Shown here: positions 1-7,853 of the stretch, piece by piece
Position numbering within the stretch: the stretch's first letter is position 1
How the letters are laid out: each line of letters starts with the position of its first letter
NCBI RefSeq assembly: GCF_011682055.1
Contig: NZ_JAAQOM010000013.1
Location: 62,001-126,000, forward strand
DNA: 64,000 nucleotides
Direction of reading: 5' to 3'
DNA from: Telluria antibiotica
GTDB lineage: Bacteria; Pseudomonadota; Gammaproteobacteria; Burkholderiales; Burkholderiaceae_D
Notes under the pieces: model-generated
Told to the model about the DNA's origin: nothing
The model's input: only the letters and a program-made list of their open reading frames with translations
Database searches by the model: none
Program-made: the position numbers and the translations under genes

Positions 1-1117
1 CGACGCCGTTCGGCTTGTGGTAGACGCCGTGCTTCAGCAGGCCTGCGCCGGGCGTGATGCCCGTGTCGGCATAATCTTGCGCGAGCGTGCGCACCATGCC
101 GGCCGCTGCGCGTTCGTACTCGGCGCGCAGCGGGTCGGCGAGGGGCAGGTGCTGCGCCAATTCCAGCAGGCCGCACGCGGCGACCGCGGCGCCGGAGCTG
201 TCGCGCGGTTCCGGCCCCGACGTGAAGTCCAGGTCCCAGTAGCAGACGCCGTCCTCCGGCAGCCGGTTCAGGAAGTAGTTCGCCAGCACTTGCGCGAGCT
301 CGATGAGGCGCGCGTCGCCGTTGTGGCGGTAGACGAGGGGGAAGCCCGAGATGCCCCAGGCCTGGCCCCGCGCCCAGCAGGAATCGTCCGCATGGCCCTG
401 GTGGGTCTTGCCGTGCAGCGGCGCGCCGCTCGCGGGGTCGAAGAAGAACGTGTGGAACGTGGAGCCGTCGGGGCGCACGATGTGGCGCGCGGCCGCCTCG
501 ATATGGCGGTCGGCCGCCATGCGGAATGCCGGGTCGCCCGTGTGGTCGCTGGCCCAGTACAGCAACGGGAGGTTCAGGTTGCAGTCGATGATCATGCGTC
601 CGCGCTGGGCCGGATCGGACAGTTCGCCCCACGCCTGGATGATGCCGGCGCCCGGCAGGTAGCGCTGCAGCAGCAGGCGCGCGGCACCGAGGGCCGCTTC
701 CGCCGCCAGCGGCTCGCCCGTCAGCTGCCAGCCGGCGACGCACGAGAGGCTGTACAGGAAGCCGAGGTCGTGGTGGTTCACGTTGATGCGGTCGCGCTGG
801 CGCGTGTGGAAGCTGTGCACGTGGCGCAGCGCGGCGGCGCGGTAGCGAGGGGCGTCCGTCAGCTCGTACGCGAGCCACAGCATGCCCGTCCAGAAGCCGT
901 TGGTCCACTCCGTGTTGTCCATCGCGGCATACACGCCGTGCGTCGAGGACGGGCGCGGGAACGCGTCGCCGAAGTGCGCGAGGTTGCGGTCGACCGCGTC
1001 CAGGGCGCGTTCGATGGCGCGGTCGATGGCGGCGCGGTCGACGCCGCCGCGCCAGCTGGCGGGCAGGGCGGCCGTGTTCAGCGGTTCGAGCGCGGCCGGG
1101 TTCAGGGAAAACGACAT
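1..1117 (-). CDS. GH88 unsaturated glucuronyl hydrolase (3' end cut by window edge)
   Basis: Likely removes the 4,5-unsaturated uronic acid left at the non-reducing end by a polysaccharide lyase, feeding the KduI/KduD route encoded upstream. The 372 visible residues show the family landmarks: HHD-LGF with Asp117 and MIID-C-NLNL with Asp178 match the two aspartates known in Bacillus unsaturated glucuronyl hydrolase, and DDSCWARGQAWG near residue 235 is a GH88 signature. There is no obvious signal peptide, so it is probably cytoplasmic and acts on imported oligosaccharides. The ATG at 1117 is preceded by AAGGAG. It is the last visible gene of a seven-gene minus-strand operon, 15 bp after the permease. 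The polymer source (glycosaminoglycan, pectin or another) cannot be told. The C-terminus lies outside the window. Confidence 0.88.
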   Translation of the reverse strand, partial: MSFSLNPAALEPLNTAALPASWRGGVDRAAIDRAIERALDAVDRNLAHFGDAFPRPSSTHGVYAAMDNTEWTNGFWTGMLWLAYELTDAPRYRAAALRHVHSFHTRQRDRINVNHHDLGFLYSLSCVAGWQLTGEPLAAEAALGAARLLLQRYLPGAGIIQAWGELSDPAQRGRMIIDCNLNLPLLYWASDHTGDPAFRMAADRHIEAAARHIVRPDGSTFHTFFFDPASGAPLHGKTHQGHADDSCWARGQAWGISGFPLVYRHNGDARLIELAQVLANYFLNRLPEDGVCYWDLDFTSGPEPRDSSGAAVAACGLLELAQHLPLADPLRAEYERAAAGMVRTLAQDYADTGITPGAGLLKHGVYHKPNGV

Positions 1118-1132
1118 ATCAACTCCTTGCGA

Positions 1133-2374
1133 TCATTTGGCCGGTTCCGCCAGCGGCGCGACCGGGTCCGCCGCCGTTTCCGGTGGCGTGGGCAGCAGGA
1201 AGATGGCGGACAGGACGAGGAACACGAGGCCCATGCCCGCCATTGCGAGATAGGTGGCCGGGTAGCCGATGCGGTCGTAGCTGACGCCGGCCAGCGGCGA
1301 CAGCGCGGCCAGGCCGAGCGAGTGCCCGAAGCTCACGCCGACCATGTACACGGTCGATGCGAAACGGTTGTCGAAATGGCGCGCGATGTAGCGGAACAGC
1401 GAGACGGCGAGGATCGGCAGCTCGACCGAGTGCAGCAGCTTCATCGCGGAGATCGACAGCGGGCCCACGGCCAGGCCCGAACCGGCGATCCGCACGAGCA
1501 TGATGGAGCCGGCCAGCAGCAGGCCGTGCTTGGCGCCGATGCGGCGTACGAGCAGCGGCGCGAGGAACAGGCCGGCCGCCTCCAGGAAGATTTGCGTCGA
1601 GTTCAGGTAGCCGAACATCGCGGCGCCCGTCTGCACGTCGGGGAACAGCGATGCGAAATAGCTGGGGAACTGCTGGTCGAACACGAGGTACAGGTTCGTC
1701 ACGCCGAGCACGAACACCATGAAGCGCCAGAAGCCCCGCATGCGCAGCAGCGCGAACGCCTCGGCCAGCCGCACGCCGTCGCGCGCACGCACGGCGGCAT
1801 CGGGCGGCCCGGCGCGCCACACGGCCAGCAGGGCGAGCATCAGCACGCCGGCCGCGGAGGCGAGTGCGAAGTTGATGCCGGGGTTGACGTTGTAGATCCG
1901 GCCGCTGAACAGGGCGGCGCTGGCGAAGCCCAGCGAGCCCCAGAGCCTCACGCGACTGTATTCGAAGCCGTCGCGGCGGCCGATGCGGTCGACGTACGAC
2001 TCGATCGCATAGCTGCCCGCGATGAACGTGATCCCGAGATACAGGCCACCGACGGCGGCGCCCAGCAGGATGTTCAGCTTGAGCAGCGGCGCGTACACCA
2101 GCGTGAAGAACGCGCCGGACAGCGCGACGAGGGCCGCCACCGTCCACAGGATGTTGCGGCGGGTGCCCACGCGGTCCGACACGAAGCCGTACACCGGTTG
2201 CGAGCACATGGCGGCGATGAAGTTCGCGGAGAAGACGATGCCCGTCTCCGTGCCCGACAGCTTCAACGTCGAGCGCAGCCACAGGGCGAGCAGCGAGATG
2301 CTCATCGCCTGCGCGAAGAAATAAATGTAGACGAAGCCGCACAGGAACCGGAAGTGCGATTGTCGCGTTGCCAT
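1133..2374 (-). CDS. MFS oligosaccharide:H+ symporter, LacY/CscB family
   Basis: A 413-residue, 12-helix inner-membrane carrier that probably imports the oligosaccharide cleaved by the adjacent GH88 enzyme. Residues essential in LacY are visible: an AIES motif and SRVRLWG match the LacY helix IV/V Glu and Arg pair, LVRIAGS matches the Arg302 region, and LLHSVELP matches the His322/Glu325 pair used for proton coupling. The segment FGYLNSTQIFLEA follows the sucrose permease CscB pattern (Glu one turn later) and not LacY's MGELLNA. A non-lactose substrate is therefore likely, although this family is not usually assigned to unsaturated uronides. The ATG has AAGGAG at good spacing. It is placed 74 bp after the AGE isomerase in the same operon. 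Confidence 0.85.
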   Translation of the reverse strand: MATRQSHFRFLCGFVYIYFFAQAMSISLLALWLRSTLKLSGTETGIVFSANFIAAMCSQPVYGFVSDRVGTRRNILWTVAALVALSGAFFTLVYAPLLKLNILLGAAVGGLYLGITFIAGSYAIESYVDRIGRRDGFEYSRVRLWGSLGFASAALFSGRIYNVNPGINFALASAAGVLMLALLAVWRAGPPDAAVRARDGVRLAEAFALLRMRGFWRFMVFVLGVTNLYLVFDQQFPSYFASLFPDVQTGAAMFGYLNSTQIFLEAAGLFLAPLLVRRIGAKHGLLLAGSIMLVRIAGSGLAVGPLSISAMKLLHSVELPILAVSLFRYIARHFDNRFASTVYMVGVSFGHSLGLAALSPLAGVSYDRIGYPATYLAMAGMGLVFLVLSAIFLLPTPPETAADPVAPLAEPAK

Positions 2375-2448
2375 GCTGTCTCCTTGCCGTCGTTATCCGG
2401 CGTTCGTGCCGAAATACTGTTGGCCGCGCGCCCGGAAGTCAAGGGCCG

Positions 2449-3663
2449 TCATCGTGCCGCCTCCAGCGCGCGCAGCACGTCGTGGCAGGCGCCCATCGTG
2501 TGGTAGTCCGTCTTGCCGGCCGGGCTCTTCTCGTCGCCCAGCTTGCGGTTGTCCGGACCGAGGATGCGGTACCAGGCGCCGTGCTCGTGGTCGACGAAGT
2601 GCCGCCAGCTGTATGACCAGATACGGTCGTACCAGTCCCAGTACAGCGCGTTCCCGGTGCGCACGGCCAGCAGCGCGGCGGCTGCGAAGCTCTCGGCCTG
2701 CACCCAGAAATACTTGTCGCCGTCGCAGATGGCGCCGTCGGGCGCGAAGCCGTAGCAGATGCCGCCATGGCGTTCGTCCCACGCGTGCGCCAGCGCGGCG
2801 TCGAACAGCTGGACGGCGCGCGGCGCGAGCCAGTCGGCGTCGCCCGCGAGGTGGGCGCGGTGACGTTCTAGCAGCAGCAGGAGCTTGGCCCATTCCGTCA
2901 GGTGGCCCGGCTGGTAGCCCCACGGCCGGAAGATGTTCGTCTTGTCGTCGCGGTTGTAATCCCAGTCGAGCGACCAGTCGGCGCGGTAGTGTTCCCACAC
3001 AAGGCCGCCCGCGAGCGCGGCCTGGCGCCGTGTGATGTTCGCAGCCAGCAGCTCGGCGCGGTGCAGGTAGCGGACTTCACCCGTCGCCTCGTACGCCGCG
3101 AGCATCGCTTCGCATGCGTGCATGTTGGCGTTCTGGCCCCGGTAGCCGTCGAGCGTCGACCAGCCGGCGCTGGCCTGGTCCGCATACAGGCCGTGCGCCG
3201 GTTCCCAGAAGCGGGCTTCCATCAGCGCATACGTTTCGGCGAGCCAGTTGCGCGCCTCCGCGACGCCCGCCCGCAGCGCGTGCGCGTACGCGAGCACGAC
3301 GAACGCGAGGCCATAGCAATGGTTGTCGGCGTCGAGCACCGTCTTCTTGTCTCCGTCCCACGCGACCTGCCACGCGTAGCCGCCCGTGTGCGGGTCGCGG
3401 TGTGCGCTGCGCAGGAACGCGACCCCGTGGCGCACGGCGGCGAGGTAGTCCGGGTCGTCGAAGCGCCGGTATGCCGTCGCGTAGTTGAAGATGAAGCGCG
3501 TGCTGCTGACGAGGTGGCGCGTCGTGCGGTCGTACACGGTGCCGTCGTCGCGGAAGAAGTGGTAGAAGCCGCCCGTCGGGTCGATGGCGCGCGGGTGGTA
3601 GAACCGCATCGTGGCGGCAACGTGGTCGAGCAGGAAAGCGGGAGAACGGAAATCGGGGGCCAT
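2449..3663 (-). CDS. AGE-family sugar isomerase/epimerase (mannose isomerase YihS-like)
   Basis: A 404-residue (alpha/alpha)6-barrel enzyme of the N-acylglucosamine 2-epimerase family, probably interconverting an aldose with its C2 epimer or ketose. The positions match the catalytic set described for E. coli YihS: Arg56 in SSTRF, His181 in NANMH, His254 and Glu257 in QPGHLTE, and His388 in DYHTMG. The open frame continues far upstream, but homology starts at MAPDF, so the ATG at 3663 was chosen; it lies 11 bp after the mutarotase stop and has only a weak ribosome site. Within a uronate operon it may handle the neutral or amino sugar released with the unsaturated uronate. The exact substrate is unknown (mannose, glucose or an N-acyl hexosamine are possible). 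Confidence 0.8.
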   Translation of the reverse strand: MAPDFRSPAFLLDHVAATMRFYHPRAIDPTGGFYHFFRDDGTVYDRTTRHLVSSTRFIFNYATAYRRFDDPDYLAAVRHGVAFLRSAHRDPHTGGYAWQVAWDGDKKTVLDADNHCYGLAFVVLAYAHALRAGVAEARNWLAETYALMEARFWEPAHGLYADQASAGWSTLDGYRGQNANMHACEAMLAAYEATGEVRYLHRAELLAANITRRQAALAGGLVWEHYRADWSLDWDYNRDDKTNIFRPWGYQPGHLTEWAKLLLLLERHRAHLAGDADWLAPRAVQLFDAALAHAWDERHGGICYGFAPDGAICDGDKYFWVQAESFAAAALLAVRTGNALYWDWYDRIWSYSWRHFVDHEHGAWYRILGPDNRKLGDEKSPAGKTDYHTMGACHDVLRALEAAR

Positions 3664-3674
3664 GGCGGATTCGT

Positions 3675-4700
3675 CTAGTCGGAAGTCGAAGAAGCGGCCT
3701 GCGGCCACGCGGCGATGCGGTAGCGGGTTTCCCACGGCGCGTCCGGCGCGATCGCGACGCCGAGGCGGTCCGAGAGCGGATGGCCGGCCGGCGCCGTCGC
3801 CACGCGTCCCAGGTCGAACAGGCTGTTCACCGGCTCGGCGCCGAGCGCCAGGTGACTGCTCATCCAGGGGAAGTGGATGCGCCCGCCGTTGCTGACCCAC
3901 AGCAGCAGGTCGGGCAGCTGCGCCGTGTCCCACCAGAGGCCCACGCACGCGTCGTAGTCGAGGTAGTGCAGCGCGAACGGCGCCGCGCCGTCCACGCCGC
4001 CGAGCCCCCGCACCTGCACCAGTTCCTCGGCCGGCGCGGCCAGCGGCAGGTGCGCCAGGTCGACGGGGCCGTCCACGCCTGCCAGTGTCGCGAGCGATGG
4101 CGACACGGTGTCGGCCAGGAGGCGCGATACGGCTCCCGCCGGCTGCGCTGGATAGCTGTGGATGCCGGCGTGCGGCCCCAGTGCGACGCGCACCCGGCCC
4201 GCCGCCGGCGGCAGGCGGAATGTCGGGTGCAGGCCGGCGGGCACGCGCGCGGGCCGGCGCGCCCACACGCGCAGCACGATGTCGACGGCCGGCGCGTGCG
4301 GGTCGGCCACGATCTCGCGCTCCATGTGCTCGATCGGCGAAGCGGGTGGATAGTCGATGGCGAGGTGGACGCGGGTATCCGTCGCGGACACGCGGCGCCA
4401 GTGATGATTGGCCGCGTAGCCGTGGTTCCAGCCGTCCTCGGGAGCGTGCGTGCGCCAGTCGGCCGGCAGGCCTTGCGGTGGCTCCGTGCAGCCGAACGGC
4501 ACGCAGGGCCATTCGCCGCGCAGGCGGCGCATGAGGCCGGGCAGCCGGCTGGCGCGCGTCATGCCGGCCCACGGCGCCACGTGCATGATCTCCAGCTCGC
4601 GTTCGTCGCCGATGCGCAGGCTCAGGGGGCCGAGCATGCCGCCCAGCGATTGCACTTCCGCGCTGCCGTGGTCCCAGGCGAGGCGCCACGGTCCGGTCAT
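3675..4700 (-). CDS. Aldose 1-epimerase (mutarotase) family protein
   Basis: A 341-residue protein with the galactose mutarotase beta-sandwich pattern. LHPTFRLP near residue 165 carries the conserved catalytic-type histidine, and FPWMSSHLAL resembles the substrate loop. It likely speeds alpha/beta interconversion of the sugar handled by the neighbouring isomerase, or acts on a related hexose. A GTG 12 bases further upstream is possible, but the ATG at 4700 has GGAGG at ideal spacing and is preferred. The gene follows the KDG kinase homologue by 15 bp and is clearly co-transcribed. Substrate specificity cannot be read from the sequence. Confidence 0.75.
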   Translation of the reverse strand: MTGPWRLAWDHGSAEVQSLGGMLGPLSLRIGDERELEIMHVAPWAGMTRASRLPGLMRRLRGEWPCVPFGCTEPPQGLPADWRTHAPEDGWNHGYAANHHWRRVSATDTRVHLAIDYPPASPIEHMEREIVADPHAPAVDIVLRVWARRPARVPAGLHPTFRLPPAAGRVRVALGPHAGIHSYPAQPAGAVSRLLADTVSPSLATLAGVDGPVDLAHLPLAAPAEELVQVRGLGGVDGAAPFALHYLDYDACVGLWWDTAQLPDLLLWVSNGGRIHFPWMSSHLALGAEPVNSLFDLGRVATAPAGHPLSDRLGVAIAPDAPWETRYRIAAWPQAASSTSD

Positions 4701-4715
4701 GGGCGCCTCCACGCG

Positions 4716-5741
4716 TCAGTGCCCGGCATCGAAGCCTCCGGTATGCGCCGGTGCGCGCCAGCCGGCGCGGGCGGGCATGGCGTCGTCCGCGATCGCATGC
4801 TTCAGCGCCGCGGCGGCGAGCGCGAACCCGGCCACGTCGTCCGGCGCCATGCCGCATTGCAGCCCGTGCAGGACGCCGGCCGCGAACGCGGCGCCCGTCC
4901 CGATGCGGTCGACGCTGCCCGACAACCGGTAGCTGCCGCCCGTCACCGTCTTCGTGCGCGTGTGCAGCGTCGCGGACAGCTCATGGGCGTCGGCGTCGGC
5001 CTGCGCGCAGCGGGTCCACGCGAGCAGGGTCAGGCGCGGAAATGCGGCGAATGCGGCCCGTGCCGCGTCCGTGTCGTGCGCCGGATCTGCCAATTCGGGG
5101 CGCCCGAGGGCGGCGGCCAGGTCGTGCGGGGCGGCGAACAGCACGTCGGCGTGGCCCAGCGCATGTCGCAGGGGCGCCGCGGCGTCGGGCCCCTGTGCCT
5201 GCCAGGGTGAGGCGCAGTCGCTGGCGTCGATGGCGACGCGCACACCGGCGGCGCGCGCGGTGCGCAAGGCTGCAGGAACCGCGTGCGCGGGACCGTTGGC
5301 GCCGCCCGGCGCGATGCCGGACACGTGCAGCCACGCGGCGCCGTCGAGCAGGGCGGGCCAGTCGTAGGCGCCCGGCCCGGCCAGCGCATACGCGGAACCG
5401 GCGCGGTCGTAGACGATTTCGGAGGCACCGCCGACGGCGCCCGGCGCAAGGAAGTACAAGCCCATCCGGCCCGGCAGCAGGCGGATGCCCGACGTGTCGA
5501 CGCCATGGGCATCGAGCGTGTCGACGGCGATGCGGCCCAGCGCGTTGTCGGGCAGGACGCTGACCATCGCGGTCCGGTGGCCGAGCAGGGCGAGCGAGAC
5601 GGCGACGTTCGCGTCCGCGCCCCCGGGAGCGGTGGCGGCGGCGGACGCGTTCAGCGGCAGCCGTCCCGGCGGCGCGGCCAGGCGCAGCAGGACTTCGCCG
5701 AAGCAGACGATGCGGCCGCGCATGTCGGGGCGGGCATTCAT
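4716..5741 (-). CDS. 2-keto-3-deoxygluconate kinase homologue (PfkB family), catalytic Asp replaced
   Basis: A 341-residue ribokinase/PfkB-family protein. From context it would phosphorylate 2-keto-3-deoxygluconate made by KduD, giving KDPG for the Entner-Doudoroff pathway. It begins with the expected CFGEVLLRL strand and has the APGGADANVAVSLALLG substrate motif. The C-terminal family signature, normally D-x-x-G-x-G-D-(A/S)-F with the catalytic base Asp, reads DRIGTGAAFAAG: the Asp codon position is GCC (Ala), read directly at about 4890. One base change from GAC would explain it. The enzyme may be inactive or weak, or the base may be a sequencing error. The ATG overlaps the kduD stop by 4 bp (ATGA), showing translational coupling. 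Confidence 0.8.
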   Translation of the reverse strand: MNARPDMRGRIVCFGEVLLRLAAPPGRLPLNASAAATAPGGADANVAVSLALLGHRTAMVSVLPDNALGRIAVDTLDAHGVDTSGIRLLPGRMGLYFLAPGAVGGASEIVYDRAGSAYALAGPGAYDWPALLDGAAWLHVSGIAPGGANGPAHAVPAALRTARAAGVRVAIDASDCASPWQAQGPDAAAPLRHALGHADVLFAAPHDLAAALGRPELADPAHDTDAARAAFAAFPRLTLLAWTRCAQADADAHELSATLHTRTKTVTGGSYRLSGSVDRIGTGAAFAAGVLHGLQCGMAPDDVAGFALAAAALKHAIADDAMPARAGWRAPAHTGGFDAGH

Positions 5742-6493
5742 CGGGCCAGCCAGCCACCGTCGACGGGCAGCACGACACCGTGGACGTAGTCGCTGGCGCG
5801 GCTGGCCAGGAAGACGGCGGCGCCGGCCAGGTCGCCCGGCTCGCCCCAGCGCCCGGCCGGGATGCGGGCGAGGATCGCCGGTTCGCGCACCGGGTCGGCG
5901 CGCAACGCCGCCGTGTTGTTCGTGTCGAAGTAGCCCGGCGCGATCGCGTTGACGTTGATGCCGCGCGCCGCCCATTCATTGGCCAGCGCGCGCGTCAGGC
6001 CGGCGACGGCGCTCTTGCTGGCGGCGTACGCCGGTACGCGGATGCCGCCCTGGAACGACAGCAGCGACGCGATGTTGATGATCTTGCCGCCGCCGTGCGC
6101 CGCCATGTGGCGTGCGGCGGCCTGGGCGAGGAAAAATACGGATTTCAAGTTGGTGTCGATGACGGCATCCCAGTCGGCTTCCTCGACGTCCAGGCTGTCG
6201 GCACGGCGGATGACGCCGGCGTTGTTGACGACGATGTCGAGCCGGCCGTTCAGGTTGATGGCCGCGTCGACGGCGGCGCGCGCGGGGGCCGTCGACGACA
6301 GGTCGGCGTGGACGTCGAGGAAGCGCCGGCCGAGCGCGGCGACGTGCATGCCCGTCTCCGTCGCCGCGCTGCGGCCGACGGCGACGATGTCGGCCCCCGC
6401 CTCGGCCAGCGCGATGGCGATGCCCTGGCCGAGGCCCGTGTTGGCGCCCGTGACGAGCGCCGTACGCCCGTCGAGGTTGAACAGGTCGAGCAT
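5738..6493 (-). CDS. kduD: KduD, 2-dehydro-3-deoxy-D-gluconate 5-dehydrogenase (SDR)
   Basis: A 251-residue short-chain dehydrogenase that reduces 3-deoxy-D-glycero-2,5-hexodiulosonate, the KduI product, to 2-keto-3-deoxygluconate. The Rossmann motif TGANTGLGQG is at residues 15-24, NNAG is at about 90, and the catalytic YAASK motif is near 156, followed by the SDR C-terminal GGWLAR. Length and the opening MLDLFNLDGRTALVTG are typical of KduD. The ATG at 6493 has a GAGG site and lies 8 bp after the kduI stop. The downstream kinase start overlaps its stop. The function is well supported by neighbours on both sides. Confidence 0.92.
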   Translation of the reverse strand: MLDLFNLDGRTALVTGANTGLGQGIAIALAEAGADIVAVGRSAATETGMHVAALGRRFLDVHADLSSTAPARAAVDAAINLNGRLDIVVNNAGVIRRADSLDVEEADWDAVIDTNLKSVFFLAQAAARHMAAHGGGKIINIASLLSFQGGIRVPAYAASKSAVAGLTRALANEWAARGINVNAIAPGYFDTNNTAALRADPVREPAILARIPAGRWGEPGDLAGAAVFLASRASDYVHGVVLPVDGGWLAR

Positions 6494-6501
6494 GCGGTGC
6501 C

Positions 6502-7350
6502 TCATTTGAGCTGGCAGATGTCGAGGACGTGCATGTCCGTGTAGTCGAGGTTCTCGCCGCCCATCGCCCAGATGAACGCGTAGTTCGCCGTGCCGGATCC
6601 CATGTGGATCGACCACGGCGGCGACACGACGGCCTGTTCGTTCGCGACGACGACGTGGCGCGCGGCGTCGGGCTCGCCCATGAAGTGGAACACGCGCTGG
6701 TCGTCCTGCAGGTCGAAATAGAAATAGACTTCGGAACGGCGTTCGTGCACGTGCGGCGGCATCGTGTTCCACACGCTGCCTGTCTTCAGTACCGTCAGGC
6801 CCAGCAGCAGTTGCGCCGACTTGCAGACGCCGGGGATCACGTACTGGTAGATTGTTCTCTCATTCGACGTGGCCGGGCTGCCGCGCTCCAGCGGCACGGC
6901 CTGTGCATGCGTGATCTTCGTGAGTTCGCAGCGCACGTGGGCTGGTGTCGAGGCGAGGTAGAAACGGGCCGGGTCCGTGGCGTCCAGCGATTCGAAAACG
7001 ACGTCGGCGCTGCCCATCGGCACGTACAGGCCGTCGCGCGGCGCCAGTTCGAACGGCTGGCCGTCGACGGTGACGCGCCCGGTGCCGGCGGCCACGTTGA
7101 TGATGCCCAGTTCGCGCCGTGCCAGGAACGGCTGGCCCGCGGCGGACGCGGGCTCCGTCTGCGCGGGCAGGGCCAGCGCGCGCGATACCGGCGCCGCGCC
7201 GCCGATGACGAAGCGCTCGTCGTGGCAATAGTTCAACGTGACGGTATCGGCCGCGAACATCCGGTCGATGAGGTACCGGCGGCGCAGCTCGTCCGTACTG
7301 GCGCCCGCCATCATGTCGGGGTGGGTTGCGTAATAGGTCTTCTCGAACAC
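6502..7350 (-). CDS. kduI: KduI, 5-dehydro-4-deoxy-D-glucuronate isomerase
   Basis: A 282-residue bicupin isomerase converting 4-deoxy-L-threo-5-hexosulose uronate (the product of unsaturated uronate release) to 3-deoxy-D-glycero-2,5-hexodiulosonate. The metal-binding pattern of E. coli KduI is intact: PPHVHERRSEVYFYF gives two His and a Glu, and WSIHMG gives the last His. Length matches the 278-residue E. coli protein. The frame is open further upstream, but the GTG at 7350 aligns with the family start and has GAGGAG at proper spacing, so it was chosen. It is the first gene of the operon, directly behind the promoter and operator at 7394-7436. Confidence 0.92.
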   Translation of the reverse strand: MFEKTYYATHPDMMAGASTDELRRRYLIDRMFAADTVTLNYCHDERFVIGGAAPVSRALALPAQTEPASAAGQPFLARRELGIINVAAGTGRVTVDGQPFELAPRDGLYVPMGSADVVFESLDATDPARFYLASTPAHVRCELTKITHAQAVPLERGSPATSNERTIYQYVIPGVCKSAQLLLGLTVLKTGSVWNTMPPHVHERRSEVYFYFDLQDDQRVFHFMGEPDAARHVVVANEQAVVSPPWSIHMGSGTANYAFIWAMGGENLDYTDMHVLDICQLK

Positions 7351-7393
7351 TGCGGTCTCCTCGTCGTTCGTGACGCTGTCGGTCGGCGGTTGT

Positions 7394-7409
7394 TGGTTAT
7401 CGATAACAA
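7394..7409. promoter_or_regulatory. Candidate LacI/GntR-type operator at the kdu promoter
   Basis: The 12-bp perfect palindrome GTTATCGATAAC sits inside the near-symmetric 16-mer TGGTTATCGATAACAA, abutting the -10 box of the kduI promoter. A central CG with TTATCGATAA arms is typical of LacI-family sugar regulators such as GntR-like repressors. The cognate regulator gene is not in this window. Confidence 0.7.
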
Positions 7410-7436
7410 TCATAGCAGGGTATTTCGAAATGTCAA
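7409..7436 (-). promoter_or_regulatory. Sigma-70 promoter of the kdu/GH88 operon
   Basis: Reading the minus strand, TTGACA (7436-7431) and TATGAT (7414-7409) are separated by 16 bp. This is a near-consensus promoter about 60 bp upstream of the kduI GTG. The operator palindrome begins immediately downstream of the -10 box, as expected for a repressor that blocks initiation. Confidence 0.8.
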
Positions 7437-7538
7437 AGAGTCCGCGCACGGTTCGGGGCCGCCGCGAGCGCCGTGCTCACGTGGGGCTGGAGGTGGCGCG
7501 CCGACCGGCAGAAAATGCTTGTGTGGAGCGGTCGCTTT

Positions 7539-7554
7539 TTGTTATCGTTAACTT
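7539..7554. promoter_or_regulatory. Second, imperfect copy of the operator
   Basis: TTGTTATCGTTAACTT has the half sites GTTATC and GTTAAC and resembles the kdu operator 145 bp away with one arm mismatch. It could allow DNA looping on the kdu promoter, or control a separate plus-strand transcript that would end at the terminator at 7692-7724. Confidence 0.45.
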
Positions 7555-7559
7555 GCGTT

Positions 7560-7724
7560 GCGCCCGGTGCCGGTGGACGCGAACAGCGGCGCCGTCCATG
7601 CGTGCCGTCGCGCGCAGATGGACGGCGCCGCCGCGTCACCGGTTTATGCGGGCGCTGCGATCTCCTTGCGGGTATGTTCCGGCCCGTATTCGACCTGCCT
7701 CATCGAACAGGCAGGTCTTTTTTT
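7560..7724 (+). ncRNA. Candidate structured non-coding transcript
   Basis: This stretch has no plausible gene but holds a 14-bp perfect inverted repeat (7586-7599 with 7618-7631, 18-base loop) followed by a strong rho-independent terminator on the plus strand. No plus-strand gene upstream would need this terminator. A weak promoter-like TTGTGT 17 bp before TTATCG (about 7520-7546) overlaps the second operator copy. A regulated small RNA is possible; a decayed gene end is the alternative. The 5' end given is a guess. Confidence 0.3.
7692..7724 (+). terminator. Rho-independent terminator
   Basis: GACCTGCCT and AGGCAGGTC form a 9-bp perfect stem with an 8-base loop, followed directly by seven T. 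There is no T-tract on the other side, so it acts on plus-strand transcripts only. No plus-strand coding gene lies just upstream. Confidence 0.85.
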
Positions 7725-7853
7725 GCCCGAATGCCGCAGGGCCCGGCGCTTGGGGGCCAGGTTTGCCGGCGCGACCGGCTGCCGGGCCGTGTCCCTTTGT
7801 CGCGATCCCGGCGTGTCGCGGCCGCCACCGAACGTCGTGGTGCCGACGCGCCG

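Noticed and set aside
17..2506. 829-residue open frame on the plus strand
   Set aside because: It is Arg/Ala/Val/Gln-rich with no recognisable fold and runs opposite two clear genes (GH88 and the MFS permease); it is a shadow of high-GC codon use.
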